34,628 bases of DNA. Source: Rubrivivax benzoatilyticus JA2 = ATCC BAA-35 (GTDB lineage Bacteria > Pseudomonadota > Gammaproteobacteria > Burkholderiales > Burkholderiaceae_C). The position numbers and the translations under genes were made by a program. Below, in pieces: positions 1 to 8,007 of this stretch. The notes below the pieces were generated by a model. That model had not been told where the DNA came from. It was given only the letters and a program-made list of their open reading frames with translations, and ran no database searches. The DNA is taken from NCBI RefSeq assembly GCF_000190375.1, contig NZ_AEWG01000004.1:1-34628 (forward strand), given 5' to 3'. The stretch's first letter is position 1. Each line of letters opens with the position of its first letter.

Positions 1-719
1 GCCAGTTCGCCGCCTCGACCGCGTTCGACGGTGCTCAGCAGGGCGCGTGTCTCGGCGTCGGGCGTCAGCCCCAGTTCGTCCTTCAGCAGCCGCTCGCAGC
101 GCTCGAACGCCGCCACCGCGCCGGCGCGGTCGCCGCGCAGGTGGTGCAGGCGCATCAGGCGGCGGTGGGCGTGTTCGCTCAGCGGGTCCAGCGCCAGCAG
201 GCGTTCGGCGCAGCGCAGCGCGAGCACCAGCGCGCCGTCGCGTTCGGCCGCCGCGGCGCGGGCTGCCAGCGCCTCGCGCCAGGCAGCGCCGCGCGCGGCG
301 CGCTGATGCTCCAGCCACTCGGCCAGGGCCGGCCGGTGGGTGAAGTCGCAGCCCGCCAGCCATTCGCCCGGCTCGGCTTCGGGGGTGGCGGCGAGCGCTG
401 CGAAGTCCTCGGGCGGCAGTTCCAGGTCGGCAGCCAGCACGAAGCGCGTGCCGGTCTCGACCAGGCGGGCGCCGGTGGTGCGGCGCAGCCGGTGCACACG
501 CTGGTGCAGGTTGTTCAGCGCACCACGTTCGCCGGCGTCGGGCCAGACGAGCAGCGCGACCTGGCGGCTGTCGCGGCCTTCGGGCGCGGCGGCCAGCGCC
601 AGCCAGGCGGCGTCGAGCGCGATCAGCGCCAGCGTGCGCCCCTGCGGCTGGGCCTCGAGCAGCTGCGGCGCGCCGCCCAGCCGCAGCCGCCAGCCGGCCG
701 GCGGCGCGGGCTCAGCCAT
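1..719 (-). CDS. SARP/BTAD-type transcriptional activator (partial, C-terminus outside window)
   Basis: This reading frame runs off the left edge without a stop, giving 239 codons from the ATG at 719. The first ~95 residues look like an OmpR/SARP winged-helix DNA-binding domain (VALLVWPDAGERGALNNLHQ, then RVHRLRRTTGARLVETG). Residues ~100-235 form the helical repeat region of a bacterial transcriptional activator domain, with the typical features HRRLMRLHHLRGDRAGAVAAF and ELGLTPDAETRALL. Such proteins activate transcription, and large versions carry an ATPase or TPR region further on, so the missing part may be long. The start overlaps a 17-codon upstream ORF that has a much better Shine-Dalgarno sequence, which suggests translational coupling. 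The regulated genes cannot be read from this window. Family assignment is fairly secure; target and ligand are unknown. Confidence 0.8.
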   Translation of the reverse strand, partial: MAEPAPPAGWRLRLGGAPQLLEAQPQGRTLALIALDAAWLALAAAPEGRDSRQVALLVWPDAGERGALNNLHQRVHRLRRTTGARLVETGTRFVLAADLELPPEDFAALAATPEAEPGEWLAGCDFTHRPALAEWLEHQRAARGAAWREALAARAAAAERDGALVLALRCAERLLALDPLSEHAHRRLMRLHHLRGDRAGAVAAFERCERLLKDELGLTPDAETRALLSTVERGRGGEL

Positions 720-765
720 CGTGCCTGTGGCGGCCCGGTGCCGGGCGGCAGGCTGTGGGGAGCAT
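712..765 (-). other. Possible 17-residue upstream ORF coupled to the SARP-like gene
   Basis: An ATG at 765 is preceded seven bases upstream by AAGGAGG (773-779 on the plus strand), the strongest ribosome binding site in this part of the window. The ORF encodes MLPTACRPAPGRHRHDG and stops eight bases inside the activator gene, so its stop overlaps that gene's ATG region. The activator itself has no convincing Shine-Dalgarno sequence. A translated leader feeding ribosomes to the activator by termination-reinitiation is the simple reading. No homology is claimed. Confidence 0.35.
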
Positions 766-895
766 TCGTGGTCCTCCTTGCGCACGGGTGCGGCCGGGAC
801 GGTGTACACGCTGGGCGCTTACCCCCCTCTTATCGGCCGCCGCGCAGCATGCCCAGGCGGCGCGGGAGACGACATCCCACGTCCCGGGAAACAAA

Positions 896-919
896 AACGG
901 CCGCCCGAAGGCGGCCGTT
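896..919 (-). terminator. Intrinsic terminator of the M48-like gene
   Basis: A perfect 10-bp inverted repeat (AACGGCCGCC / GGCGGCCGTT) with a CGAA loop lies 17 bases past the stop of the M48-like gene. On the minus strand it is followed by a T-rich run (TTTTTGTTT), the classic Rho-independent layout for that direction. Confidence 0.85.
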
Positions 920-936
920 GCCGGGAATGTGGACGC

Positions 937-1761
937 TCAGAGCGCCTGCACGGCCTGGCTGCGCGCGAAGGTGCCGGCGGTGGCGTTCTGCGCGTCCATG
1001 CAGCGTCCTTCTTCGGCCGGCGCGGCGCGCAGCACGTCCAGCGCGACCTGCTGCGCCTGGGCCTTGGGCGTGCCCAGCGCCTGCAGCGAGCGCACGGCGA
1101 AGGCGTCGGCCTGCAGCTCGAAACGCTTGTTCAGCCCGGCGACCAGGCAGGTGCCGACGCCCAGGCCGGCGTCGACGGCGGCGCCGCTGGCGACGACCGA
1201 GGCGCTGATCGTCGGCAGCATGCCGAAGCCCAGCACGCTGGTGGCGTAGAAGCCGGTGGACAGCAGGCGCAGCGCGGCGGTGCGCGTGCCGTGGCGGTAG
1301 ACGCCGTGGCCGAGCTCGCGCGACAGCGAGAAGGTCAGCGCGTCGGGCGTGGCCTGGTCGGCCAGCGTGGTGCTGACGGTGACGACGTAGTGCGGCGCGC
1401 GCAGGCGGCTCTGCTGCAGGTCGGTGGCGGGCTTGCCGTCGGCCGGGTCGACGGCCGAGACGATCACGTCGCCGAGCCAGTCGCGGTCCATCCAGCCGTC
1501 GTCGTTGACACGCTGGGCGGCGGCGATGGCGCGGCAGGCCGGCGCGCGCAGACGCTCCAGGCGTGCCGGTGCGGGCTTGGCCGATTCGTCGACGAGCAGC
1601 ACCGAGAGCTGGCCGGGCGCGAGCGACAGGCCGGCGACGGCGGCACAGTCGACACGTTCGGCGAGGTACTTGGGCGTGCTCGCGGGGACGGCAGGCGTGG
1701 TGGCGAGCAGGGCCGGTGCGGCCAGGGCCGTCACGGCCACTGCTCTGGTTGTGTACTTCAT
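937..1761 (-). CDS. M48-like peptidase-family protein with degenerate zinc motif (RELGH)
   Basis: This 274-residue protein begins at the ATG at 1761, chosen because AAGGAAGG lies just upstream and the N-terminus (MKYTTRAVAVTALAAPALLA) then reads as a signal peptide; a longer in-frame start 78 bases upstream would bury it. Residues ~140-160 match the M48 active-site helix, but the first zinc histidine of HExxH is arginine: R148-E149-L150-G151-H152. The second M48 signature is present as FELQADAFAV, with the glutamate ligand at E215 and the conserved aspartate at D219. Residues ~165-210 are hydrophobic and glycine-rich. M48 proteins are periplasmic or membrane zinc proteases; this copy may be a non-catalytic scaffold or inhibitor. 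The gene is monocistronic, with its own terminator. Fold assignment is moderate because the family is divergent. Confidence 0.65.
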   Translation of the reverse strand: MKYTTRAVAVTALAAPALLATTPAVPASTPKYLAERVDCAAVAGLSLAPGQLSVLLVDESAKPAPARLERLRAPACRAIAAAQRVNDDGWMDRDWLGDVIVSAVDPADGKPATDLQQSRLRAPHYVVTVSTTLADQATPDALTFSLSRELGHGVYRHGTRTAALRLLSTGFYATSVLGFGMLPTISASVVASGAAVDAGLGVGTCLVAGLNKRFELQADAFAVRSLQALGTPKAQAQQVALDVLRAAPAEEGRCMDAQNATAGTFARSQAVQAL

Positions 1762-2053
1762 GAGGTCCTTCCTTACGGCTGCGGGTGTGGCTGCCTGCGT
1801 GCCACGGTGGGCTTGCCAGTTCGTGAAATCGCCTGTCAAGCTGCCGTTACAGTCTAACGACTGCTTTCAATCAAGCCTCTGGAGTCAAGTCAAAGGACTT
1901 GTCGCAACGCAGGATTGCGGCGCCTGTCAGGCGTCTTGCGCCCGAATCGGCTTGAAGGCGGCCGACGGGCGACGCAAGGCCGCGCGGCGCTGTCTTAAGA
2001 CCAGCTTCACCTCGCACGCGCAGCATGACGGCATCGAATCCCGAGAGTCCGTC
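1762..2053. promoter_or_regulatory. Divergent intergenic region with palindromes
   Basis: This 292-bp region separates the minus-strand M48-like gene from the plus-strand reductase and should hold both promoters. It contains a CGTTA-CAGTC-TAACG palindrome (1845-1859), a small hairpin CAAGTC-AAAG-GACTTG (1886-1901) and an imperfect hairpin around 1919-1935 (GCGCCTG / CAGGCGT). No clear Fur-box sequence was seen, although the downstream gene looks like a ferric reductase. The stretch is less GC-rich than the flanking genes, as expected for promoters. Confidence 0.4.
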
Positions 2054-3388
2054 ATGAAAACGATCCGCACCACCTTCGTCGCGCTCGCCGCCGGGCTGAG
2101 CGTGTTGTGGCTGGCGGCCGAGGCGTCCGCGCTGGCGGCCGCGCAAGGCGTCTTCCCCTGGCGCAACCTGCTGGTGCAGTGCAGCGGCGTGCTGGGCATG
2201 GGGCTGATGAGCGCCGGCATGCTGCTGGCGCTGCGCCCGGCCTGGCTGGACGAACGCCTGCACGGCCTGGACAAGGGCTACCGGCTGCACAAGTGGCTGG
2301 GCATCGCCGGGCTGGTGCTGTCGGTGGCGCACTGGCTGTTCGCCAAGGGGCCGAAGTGGCTGGTGCAGGCCGGCTGGCTGGAACGCCCGCAGCGCGGCCC
2401 GCGGCCCCAGCTCGAGCCCGACAGCCTGCTCGCGCTGATGCAGGGCCTGCGCCACCCGGCCGAGGAGATCGGCGAATACGCCTTCTACGTGATGCTGGCG
2501 CTGATCGCGATCGCGCTGATCAAGCGTTTCCCGTACCGGCGCTTCTTCCAGACCCACCGTGCGATGGCGCTCGTCTATCTGGTGCTCGTCTTCCACTCGG
2601 TGGTGCTGACCAAGGCCGAGTACTGGCTGCAGCCGGTGGGCCTGGTGCTGGCCGCGCTGATGGCCGTGGGCACGGTGTCGGCCTTCATGAGCCTGGCGCG
2701 CCGCATCGGCCGTGCCCGCCGTGTCGAAGGCCGGGTCGAGAGCGTCGAGTTCCTGCCCGGCACCCAGGTCACCGCGGTGACGGTGAAGCTGGCCGACGGC
2801 TGGCGCGGCCACGACGCCGGCCAGTTCGCCTTCGTCACCTTCGACGCCGCCGAAGGCGCGCACCCGTTCACGATCGCCTCGGCCTGGGCGGGCGACGGCC
2901 GGCTGCGTTTCCTCATCAAGGCGCTGGGCGACTACACGCGCACGCTGCCGCAGGCGCTGAAGGCCGGCGACGCGGTGGCGGTGGAAGGCCCCTACGGCCG
3001 CTTCCGCTTCGAGGGCCGGCAGCGGCGGCAGGTGTGGATCGGCGCGGGCATCGGCGTCACGCCCTTCGTCGCCCGCCTTCAGGCGCTGGCGCGCCACCCC
3101 GATGGCCGCACGATCGACATGTTCCACCCGACGGCCGCCGTCGACGCCACCGCGCTGGCGCGGCTGGCGGCCGACGCCGGCGCCGCCGGCGTGCGCCTGC
3201 ACGTGCTGCAGGACGCCCGCGACGGCCGCCTGGACGCCGCCCGGCTGCGCCAGCTGGTGCCCGACTGGCTGCACGCCGACTTCTGGTTCTGCGGCCCGGC
3301 GGCCTTCGGCGAGGCCCTGAAGCGCGACCTGGCCGCCGCCGGCCTGCCGCCGGGGCGTTTCCACCAGGAGCTGTTCGAGATGCGCTGA
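2054..3388 (+). CDS. Ferric reductase-like transmembrane flavocytochrome (ferredoxin-NADP reductase fold)
   Basis: This 444-residue membrane oxidoreductase has about six transmembrane helices in its first ~225 residues. It carries two histidine pairs expected to bind heme (HKWLGIAGLVLSVAH and HRAMALVYLVLVFH). The soluble C-terminal half has an FAD-binding barrel with HPFTIASA, a glycine-rich nucleotide loop (GAGIGVTPFVARL) and the FNR-type terminal FCGPAAFGE motif. It should pass electrons from cytoplasmic NAD(P)H through FAD and heme across the inner membrane. The family includes ferric reductases and NOX-like enzymes, and the acceptor cannot be told from sequence. The ATG at 2054 starts a hydrophobic helix. 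It is probably monocistronic; a small stem-loop (3389-3405) follows the stop. Confidence 0.85.
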   Translation: MKTIRTTFVALAAGLSVLWLAAEASALAAAQGVFPWRNLLVQCSGVLGMGLMSAGMLLALRPAWLDERLHGLDKGYRLHKWLGIAGLVLSVAHWLFAKGPKWLVQAGWLERPQRGPRPQLEPDSLLALMQGLRHPAEEIGEYAFYVMLALIAIALIKRFPYRRFFQTHRAMALVYLVLVFHSVVLTKAEYWLQPVGLVLAALMAVGTVSAFMSLARRIGRARRVEGRVESVEFLPGTQVTAVTVKLADGWRGHDAGQFAFVTFDAAEGAHPFTIASAWAGDGRLRFLIKALGDYTRTLPQALKAGDAVAVEGPYGRFRFEGRQRRQVWIGAGIGVTPFVARLQALARHPDGRTIDMFHPTAAVDATALARLAADAGAAGVRLHVLQDARDGRLDAARLRQLVPDWLHADFWFCGPAAFGEALKRDLAAAGLPPGRFHQELFEMR

Positions 3389-3539
3389 GCGTGCAGGACG
3401 CACGCCGGCCGCCCCGCGCGAATGAGGGGGCGGTCGCGCGCTCGGGCATCGCGCCGGGGGGATCATCGGCACGGGCGGCCCGCCGCCCGCCGGCCGCGCG
3501 GCACCCAGGCCACGCGGCCGGCCAGACCACCGCGACCCG

Positions 3540-4112
3540 ATGACCGATTCCCGCTGCCGTGCCGCCCGCCGTCTCCCGCGCGGCGTCGGTGCCCGCCTGC
3601 TGCAGGTCCTGCCCGTCGGGCTGGCGCTGGCCGCGGCGGCCCAGGCCCAGACCACGTCCACCGTCGCCGAGAGCCGCTCGGCGCTGAGCCCGGCGGCGAT
3701 CGTGCTGGGCATCGTGCGCTACACGCGCTGGCCGGCCGACGGCCCGCTGCGCCTGTGCGTCGGCGAGGGCAGCGGTGCCGAGCTGCGCGCGCAGCTCGAA
3801 CGTGCACCCGACGCGCGCGGGCTGGAGGTCGTCGAGACCGCGCGCCACCTGTCCCCGCCGGCCGCCTGCTCGGTGCTGCTGTTCGACGGCTGGCCGCCGG
3901 CGGCCCATCGCGAGACGCTGCGCCGCCTCGCCGGCCAGCCGGTGCTGACCATCGGCTGGGGCCACGAGTTCTGCAGCGACGGCGGCATGTTCTGTCTGCA
4001 GCGCATCGGCGACCGCCACAGCTTCGAGGTCAACCTCGACGCCGTCGCGCGTGGCGGCTTGCGCGTGCATCCCCAGGTGCTGCGCCTGGCGCGGCCGGGA
4101 CCGAAGGCATGA
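3540..4112 (+). CDS. yfiR: YfiR-like periplasmic inhibitor of a diguanylate cyclase
   Basis: This 190-residue protein has an N-terminal signal sequence ending near AAAAQAQ, so it should be periplasmic. Residues ~50-185 fit the YfiR (DUF4154) family: AIVLGIVRYTRWP, VLLFDG, GHEFCSDGGMFCLQ and a terminal FEVNLDAVARGGLRVHPQVL. Four cysteines, C73, C110, C145 and C152, match the two redox-sensitive disulfides known in the Pseudomonas protein. YfiR holds the membrane cyclase YfiN inactive and is released or sequestered under envelope stress. Its stop overlaps the ATG of the next gene (ATGA), and the third gene is the OmpA-like partner, so the context agrees with the family call. The GC-rich 151-bp gap upstream shows no obvious promoter. 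Confidence 0.88.
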   Translation: MTDSRCRAARRLPRGVGARLLQVLPVGLALAAAAQAQTTSTVAESRSALSPAAIVLGIVRYTRWPADGPLRLCVGEGSGAELRAQLERAPDARGLEVVETARHLSPPAACSVLLFDGWPPAAHRETLRRLAGQPVLTIGWGHEFCSDGGMFCLQRIGDRHSFEVNLDAVARGGLRVHPQVLRLARPGPKA

Positions 4113-5353
4113 CGCTCGACGGCGCCGCCAGACTGCCGCTGGGCGCGGTGCTGCGCCAGGGCCAGCTGCGGGTCGCGCTGGCGGCGCTGCTGGTCGTCTG
4201 CACGGTGGTCACCGTCGGTGCGGCCTGGCAGCTGAAGGCCTCCCAGCTGCACGGCCTGGAGCTGATCGGCCGCTCGATCGCCTACTCGACCGAAGCCGCC
4301 GTCGCGTTTGCCGACGACGGCGAGGCCACGCGCCTGCTGGCCGGCATCGGCGGCGCCGAGCGCCTGGACTCGGCGCGCATCGTGCTGGGCGACGGCCACG
4401 AGTTCGCGCGTTACGAGCGCGCGCCGGCCGGCACGCTCGACGCCCTGCAGCGCCGGCTGTCGCCGACGGTGGAGCTGCCGATCGTCGTCGACGGCCGCAG
4501 CGCCGGGCGCCTGGTGCTCGCCGGCGACGCCGGCTTCCTGCAGGCGCTGCTGCTGTGGGCCGGGCTCGGCCTGCTGTTCGGTGTGGCCGCCACTGCGCTG
4601 ACGGTGGCGGCCACGGCTCGCCGCCAGGACGCGCTGGTGCTGCAGCCGCTGCTGGCGCTGTCGCGCACCACACGCTCGATCCGCCAGGCGCGCGCCTTCG
4701 GGCGCCGCGTCGAGCCGGTCGCCGTGGCCGAGCTCGACGCGCTGGCCGGCGACTTCAATGCCCTGCTCGACGAGGTGCAGGCCTACGAGGCCGAGCTCGT
4801 CGCGCGCAACGAGGCCCTGCGCCAGGCTTACGAGACGGTGTCGCAGCAGAGCCGGCGCGACGCGCTGACCGGCGTGGCCAACCGCCACGCCTTCGAGGAG
4901 CGGCTGGACGAGGCGCTGAGCCGCGCCCGCCGCGAGGGCGAACGGGTCGGCCTGCTGTTCGCCGACGCCGACCGCTTCAAGGCCATCAACGACGAGCACG
5001 GCCACGAGGCCGGCGACGCCGTGCTCTGCGCGCTCGCGGCGCGCCTGAGCCGCGGCGTGCGCCAGCACGACCTGGTCGCGCGGCTGGGCGGCGACGAGTT
5101 CGTCGTGCTGGTCGCGCCGCTGCGCACGCGCGAGGAGCTGGAGCCGATGGCGCGGCACCTCGAAGCCCTGGTGCGCGAGCCGCTGCCGCTGCCCGGCGGG
5201 CGGCTGCTGCGGCCCTCGGCGAGCCTGGGCGCGGCCGTCTATCCCGACGACGGCGCCAGCGCCGCCGAGCTGCTGGCCGCCGCCGACCGCGCCATGTACC
5301 GCTGCAAGCAGGCCGGCCGCAACCGCCCCGCCGCCACCGACACACCGCCATGA
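4109..5353 (+). CDS. yfiN: YfiN/TpbB-like membrane diguanylate cyclase
   Basis: This 414-residue inner-membrane enzyme makes cyclic di-GMP from two GTP. A transmembrane helix at ~22-42 is followed by a periplasmic sensor (~43-145) containing RSIAYSTEAAVAFADD, typical of the YfiN/CHASE8 region. A second helix (~146-168) and a HAMP-like linker lead to the GGDEF domain. The active-site loop RLGGDEF is intact at residues 325-331, and the product-inhibition site RxxD (R318-D321) lies five residues before it, so the enzyme should be catalytically competent and feedback-inhibited. There is no EAL domain. It overlaps yfiR and yfiB by four bases each (ATGA), implying coupled translation and fixed stoichiometry with its inhibitor and its outer-membrane partner. 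Confidence 0.9.
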   Translation: MTLDGAARLPLGAVLRQGQLRVALAALLVVCTVVTVGAAWQLKASQLHGLELIGRSIAYSTEAAVAFADDGEATRLLAGIGGAERLDSARIVLGDGHEFARYERAPAGTLDALQRRLSPTVELPIVVDGRSAGRLVLAGDAGFLQALLLWAGLGLLFGVAATALTVAATARRQDALVLQPLLALSRTTRSIRQARAFGRRVEPVAVAELDALAGDFNALLDEVQAYEAELVARNEALRQAYETVSQQSRRDALTGVANRHAFEERLDEALSRARREGERVGLLFADADRFKAINDEHGHEAGDAVLCALAARLSRGVRQHDLVARLGGDEFVVLVAPLRTREELEPMARHLEALVREPLPLPGGRLLRPSASLGAAVYPDDGASAAELLAAADRAMYRCKQAGRNRPAATDTPP

Positions 5354-5886
5354 CCCACCGCCTCGGCCGTTCCCCGTCCCCCCTGCCCGCAACCCGCCGC
5401 CGCACGGCGCTGCTGGCCCTGGCCGCCTGGGCCGTGGCCGGCTGCCAGACCGTGCCGCCCGCGGCGCCGCCGCGCCCGAGCTTCTCGCCGGAGCAGGTGC
5501 GCACGCTGCAGGGCCTGGGTTTCCGGCCCGAGGGGGATGACTGGCAGCTCGACCTGTCGATGGCGCTGCTGTTCGAGTTCGATGCCGACCGCCTGGCCCC
5601 GCTGCAGATCGAGCGCCTGGGCCGCCTGGGCCGCGAGCTGGCCGAGGCCGGCATCCACCGCATGCACGTCGAGGGCCACACCGACAACGTCGGTGCCGCG
5701 TCCTACAACCAGGCGCTGTCGCTGCGCCGCGCCGCCAGCGTCGCGCGTGCGCTGTCCGGCGCCGGCTTCGACGCCGCCGGTCTGCAGGTGCGAGGCCTCG
5801 GCGCCGCGCGCCCGATCGCCGACAACACGAACGAGGCCGGCCGGGCGCGCAACCGGCGGGTGACGCTGATCGTCGTGGCCGATTGA
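5350..5886 (+). CDS. yfiB: YfiB-like OmpA-family outer-membrane lipoprotein
   Basis: This 178-residue protein has a lipoprotein signal (LLALAAWAVAGC) with the lipidated cysteine at position 32. Residues ~65-178 form an OmpA C-terminal peptidoglycan-binding domain: LLFEFDADRLAP, HVEGHTDNVGAASYNQALSLRR and NEAGRARNRRV. In the known YfiBNR system the outer-membrane lipoprotein sequesters YfiR and so frees YfiN to make c-di-GMP. The gene is last in the operon, overlapping yfiN by four bases. Only ten bases separate its stop from the end of the convergent radical SAM gene. The assignment rests on both domain and neighbourhood; by domain alone it would be a generic Pal/OmpA lipoprotein. Confidence 0.88.
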   Translation: MTHRLGRSPSPLPATRRRTALLALAAWAVAGCQTVPPAAPPRPSFSPEQVRTLQGLGFRPEGDDWQLDLSMALLFEFDADRLAPLQIERLGRLGRELAEAGIHRMHVEGHTDNVGAASYNQALSLRRAASVARALSGAGFDAAGLQVRGLGAARPIADNTNEAGRARNRRVTLIVVAD

Positions 5887-5896
5887 CGCGCCTGCC

Positions 5897-7813
5897 TCAG
5901 CGCCGCTCCAGCGCCCGCGCGATGCGCCCGCGCGGCACGGTCGGCTTGGGCACACGCTGGTCGAACCAGCTGCGCACGTCGGCGTCCAGGCCGACGCCGT
6001 GCATGTAGTTGTAGATCGCCTTCTTCAGCGCCGTGCCCAGGCGGTCGTGGTCGACGCCAGTGGGGTCGACGAAACCGACGTCGTTGCGCGCGAACGTCGT
6101 CGGCGGCAGCGGCTGCAGCGTCACGCCGTAGGCCGCCGGATCACGCCCCACCGGCGAGTGCACGGTGCAGGTGAAGCGGTGGAAGAAACCCGACTGGATG
6201 CAGCCGGCCTCGAACAGCTGGCGCACGTATTCCAGCGCGTCGACGGTGTCCTGCACCGTCTGCGTCGGGAAGCCGTACATCAGGTAGGCGTGCACCAGGA
6301 TGCCGGCGTCGCTGAAGGCACGCGTGACGCGCGCCACCTGCTCGACCGACACACCCTTCTGCATCAGCCCCAGCAGCCGGTCGGACGCGACCTCCAGCCC
6401 GCCGCTGATCGCGATGCAGCCGCTGTCGGCCAGCTGGCGGCACAGCTCGGGGCTGAAGCTCTTCTCGAAGCGCACGTTGCCCCACCACGAGATCGCCAGC
6501 TGCCGGCGCTGCAGCTCGGCGGCCAGCGCCTTCAGCGACTTCGGCGGCGCCGCCTCGTCGACGAAGTGGAAGCCCGTCTGCCCGGTCTCGGCGACGATGG
6601 CCTCGATGCGGTCGACCAGCGTCGTCGCGCCGGCGGCGTCGTAGCGCGAGATGTAGTCCAGGCTGGTGTCGCAGAAGCTGCACTTCTTCCAGTAGCAGCC
6701 GTGCGCCACCGTCAGCTTGTTCCAGCGCCCGTCGCTCCACAGCCGGTGCATCGGGTTCAGCATGTCCAAGAGCGACAGGTAGCGGCCCAGCGGCAGCCCG
6801 TCCCAGGTCGGCGTGCCGACCTCGGCGAACGGCACGTCGGCCTCGCCGATGTCGTGGTAGCGCACCACGCCGCCTTCGTCGCGCATGAACGTGCGCACCA
6901 GGCGCTGGCGCGAGCGTTTGCCGGCCCAGTGCTCCAGCAGCGCCAGCAGCGGGCGCTCGCCGGCGTCCAGCGTCACGGCGTCCACGTAGTCGAACAGCCG
7001 CGCGTCCGACAGCTCGCGCAGCTCGGTGTTGACGAAACCGCCGCCCAGCGCCACGCGCAGCCCCGGCTGCACCGCCTTCATCGCCTGGGCGATGCGCAGC
7101 GCGCCGTAGACCGAGCCGGGGAAGGGCACGCTCAAGAGCACGACGTCGGGCCGGTGCTCGGCCAGCGCGGCCTGCGCCAGGCGTTGCAGCGTCGCGTCGA
7201 CCAGATTGGGCGGCGCCGCCAGCGCCTGTGCCAGCGGCTCGAAGCTCGGCTGGCTGGCGGCCAGCTGCTCTGCGTAGCGCACGAACTCGAAACGGGCGTC
7301 GACGGCGTCGCGCAGCACGTCGGCCAGGTCGTCCAGGTACAGCGTCGCCAGGTGGCGCGCGCGGTCCTGCGTGCCCAGCGCGCCGAAGGCCCAGGCCAGC
7401 GGGTCGCCGCCTTCGGGGTCGTCGGGGTCGACGTAGACGTCGAGCGAGCAGAAGCGTGCGCCTTCGGGCAGGAAGGCGCGGCCGGCGATGCGGTGCGCCA
7501 GCGTCGCGTCGCCGCCCTGCAGGAAGCGGATCGTCGGCGCGATCGTCGCCGCGTAACGCTCGAACTGCGCCTCGAAGGCGTCCAGCCGCGCCGTGCGGCG
7601 TTCGGGAGGCAGCGCCGCGGCGCATGCGCGCACGGCGGCCAGGCCGGCCGGCGTGAACAGCTCCAGCACCAGCGCCAGCGCAAGGTCGGTCTGCATCGCG
7701 GCGATGCCGCGCGAACGCAGGAAGCCGGTCAGGTAGGCGGTCGAGGGGTAGGGCGTGTTCAGCTGCGTCATCGGCGGGATGACGGCGAGCACGCGGAGGT
7801 CGGGGGCGCTCAT
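5897..7813 (-). CDS. B12-binding-type radical SAM protein with CX4CX2C cluster motif
   Basis: This 638-residue protein starts at ATG 7813 with DLRVLAVIPPMTQLNTPYPS, the opening expected of the B12-binding-like domain in this radical SAM class, although no DxHxxG cobalamin motif is visible. The middle holds a Rossmann-like segment (VALGGGFVNTELREL). The SAM core follows, with cluster cysteines C373, C378 and C381 in the sequence HGCYWKKCSFCD. The spacing is CX4CX2C rather than the usual CX3CX2C. Further core motifs are FHFVDEAAPP, ISWWGNVRFEKSF, ISGGLEVASDRLL and HAYLMYGFPTQT. The reaction is unknown; related proteins act on lipids, peptides or tetrapyrroles. It is a single gene with no biosynthetic neighbour to hint at a substrate. 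Confidence 0.85.
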   Translation of the reverse strand: MSAPDLRVLAVIPPMTQLNTPYPSTAYLTGFLRSRGIAAMQTDLALALVLELFTPAGLAAVRACAAALPPERRTARLDAFEAQFERYAATIAPTIRFLQGGDATLAHRIAGRAFLPEGARFCSLDVYVDPDDPEGGDPLAWAFGALGTQDRARHLATLYLDDLADVLRDAVDARFEFVRYAEQLAASQPSFEPLAQALAAPPNLVDATLQRLAQAALAEHRPDVVLLSVPFPGSVYGALRIAQAMKAVQPGLRVALGGGFVNTELRELSDARLFDYVDAVTLDAGERPLLALLEHWAGKRSRQRLVRTFMRDEGGVVRYHDIGEADVPFAEVGTPTWDGLPLGRYLSLLDMLNPMHRLWSDGRWNKLTVAHGCYWKKCSFCDTSLDYISRYDAAGATTLVDRIEAIVAETGQTGFHFVDEAAPPKSLKALAAELQRRQLAISWWGNVRFEKSFSPELCRQLADSGCIAISGGLEVASDRLLGLMQKGVSVEQVARVTRAFSDAGILVHAYLMYGFPTQTVQDTVDALEYVRQLFEAGCIQSGFFHRFTCTVHSPVGRDPAAYGVTLQPLPPTTFARNDVGFVDPTGVDHDRLGTALKKAIYNYMHGVGLDADVRSWFDQRVPKPTVPRGRIARALERR

Positions 7814-8007
7814 CGGTGGCGGGATTCTCGCCCGCGGCGGCCGACCCCGCGGCCAGCGCGTCAAGACATGCCTTTTCCGGCAAGTCTGAAAGCTGCGAAG
7901 CTCGGCTAGGCGCAAGGCAGCACGCTCCCTAGAGTGCAGGTTCCCGGCCCGCCGGACCTGCCCCGCGAGGCAGGCTGCGCAGGCCGCCAAGAGAACCAGG
8001 AGACAAG

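Noticed and set aside
1834..1853. LexA box suggested by CTGT...ACAG
   Set aside because: The half-sites are 12 bp apart; the usual spacing is 8.
3461..3473. Shared 11-base GGATCATCGGC also found near 26192
   Set aside because: Flanking bases do not match beyond general GC richness; two copies of 11 bases are too little to call a repeat.
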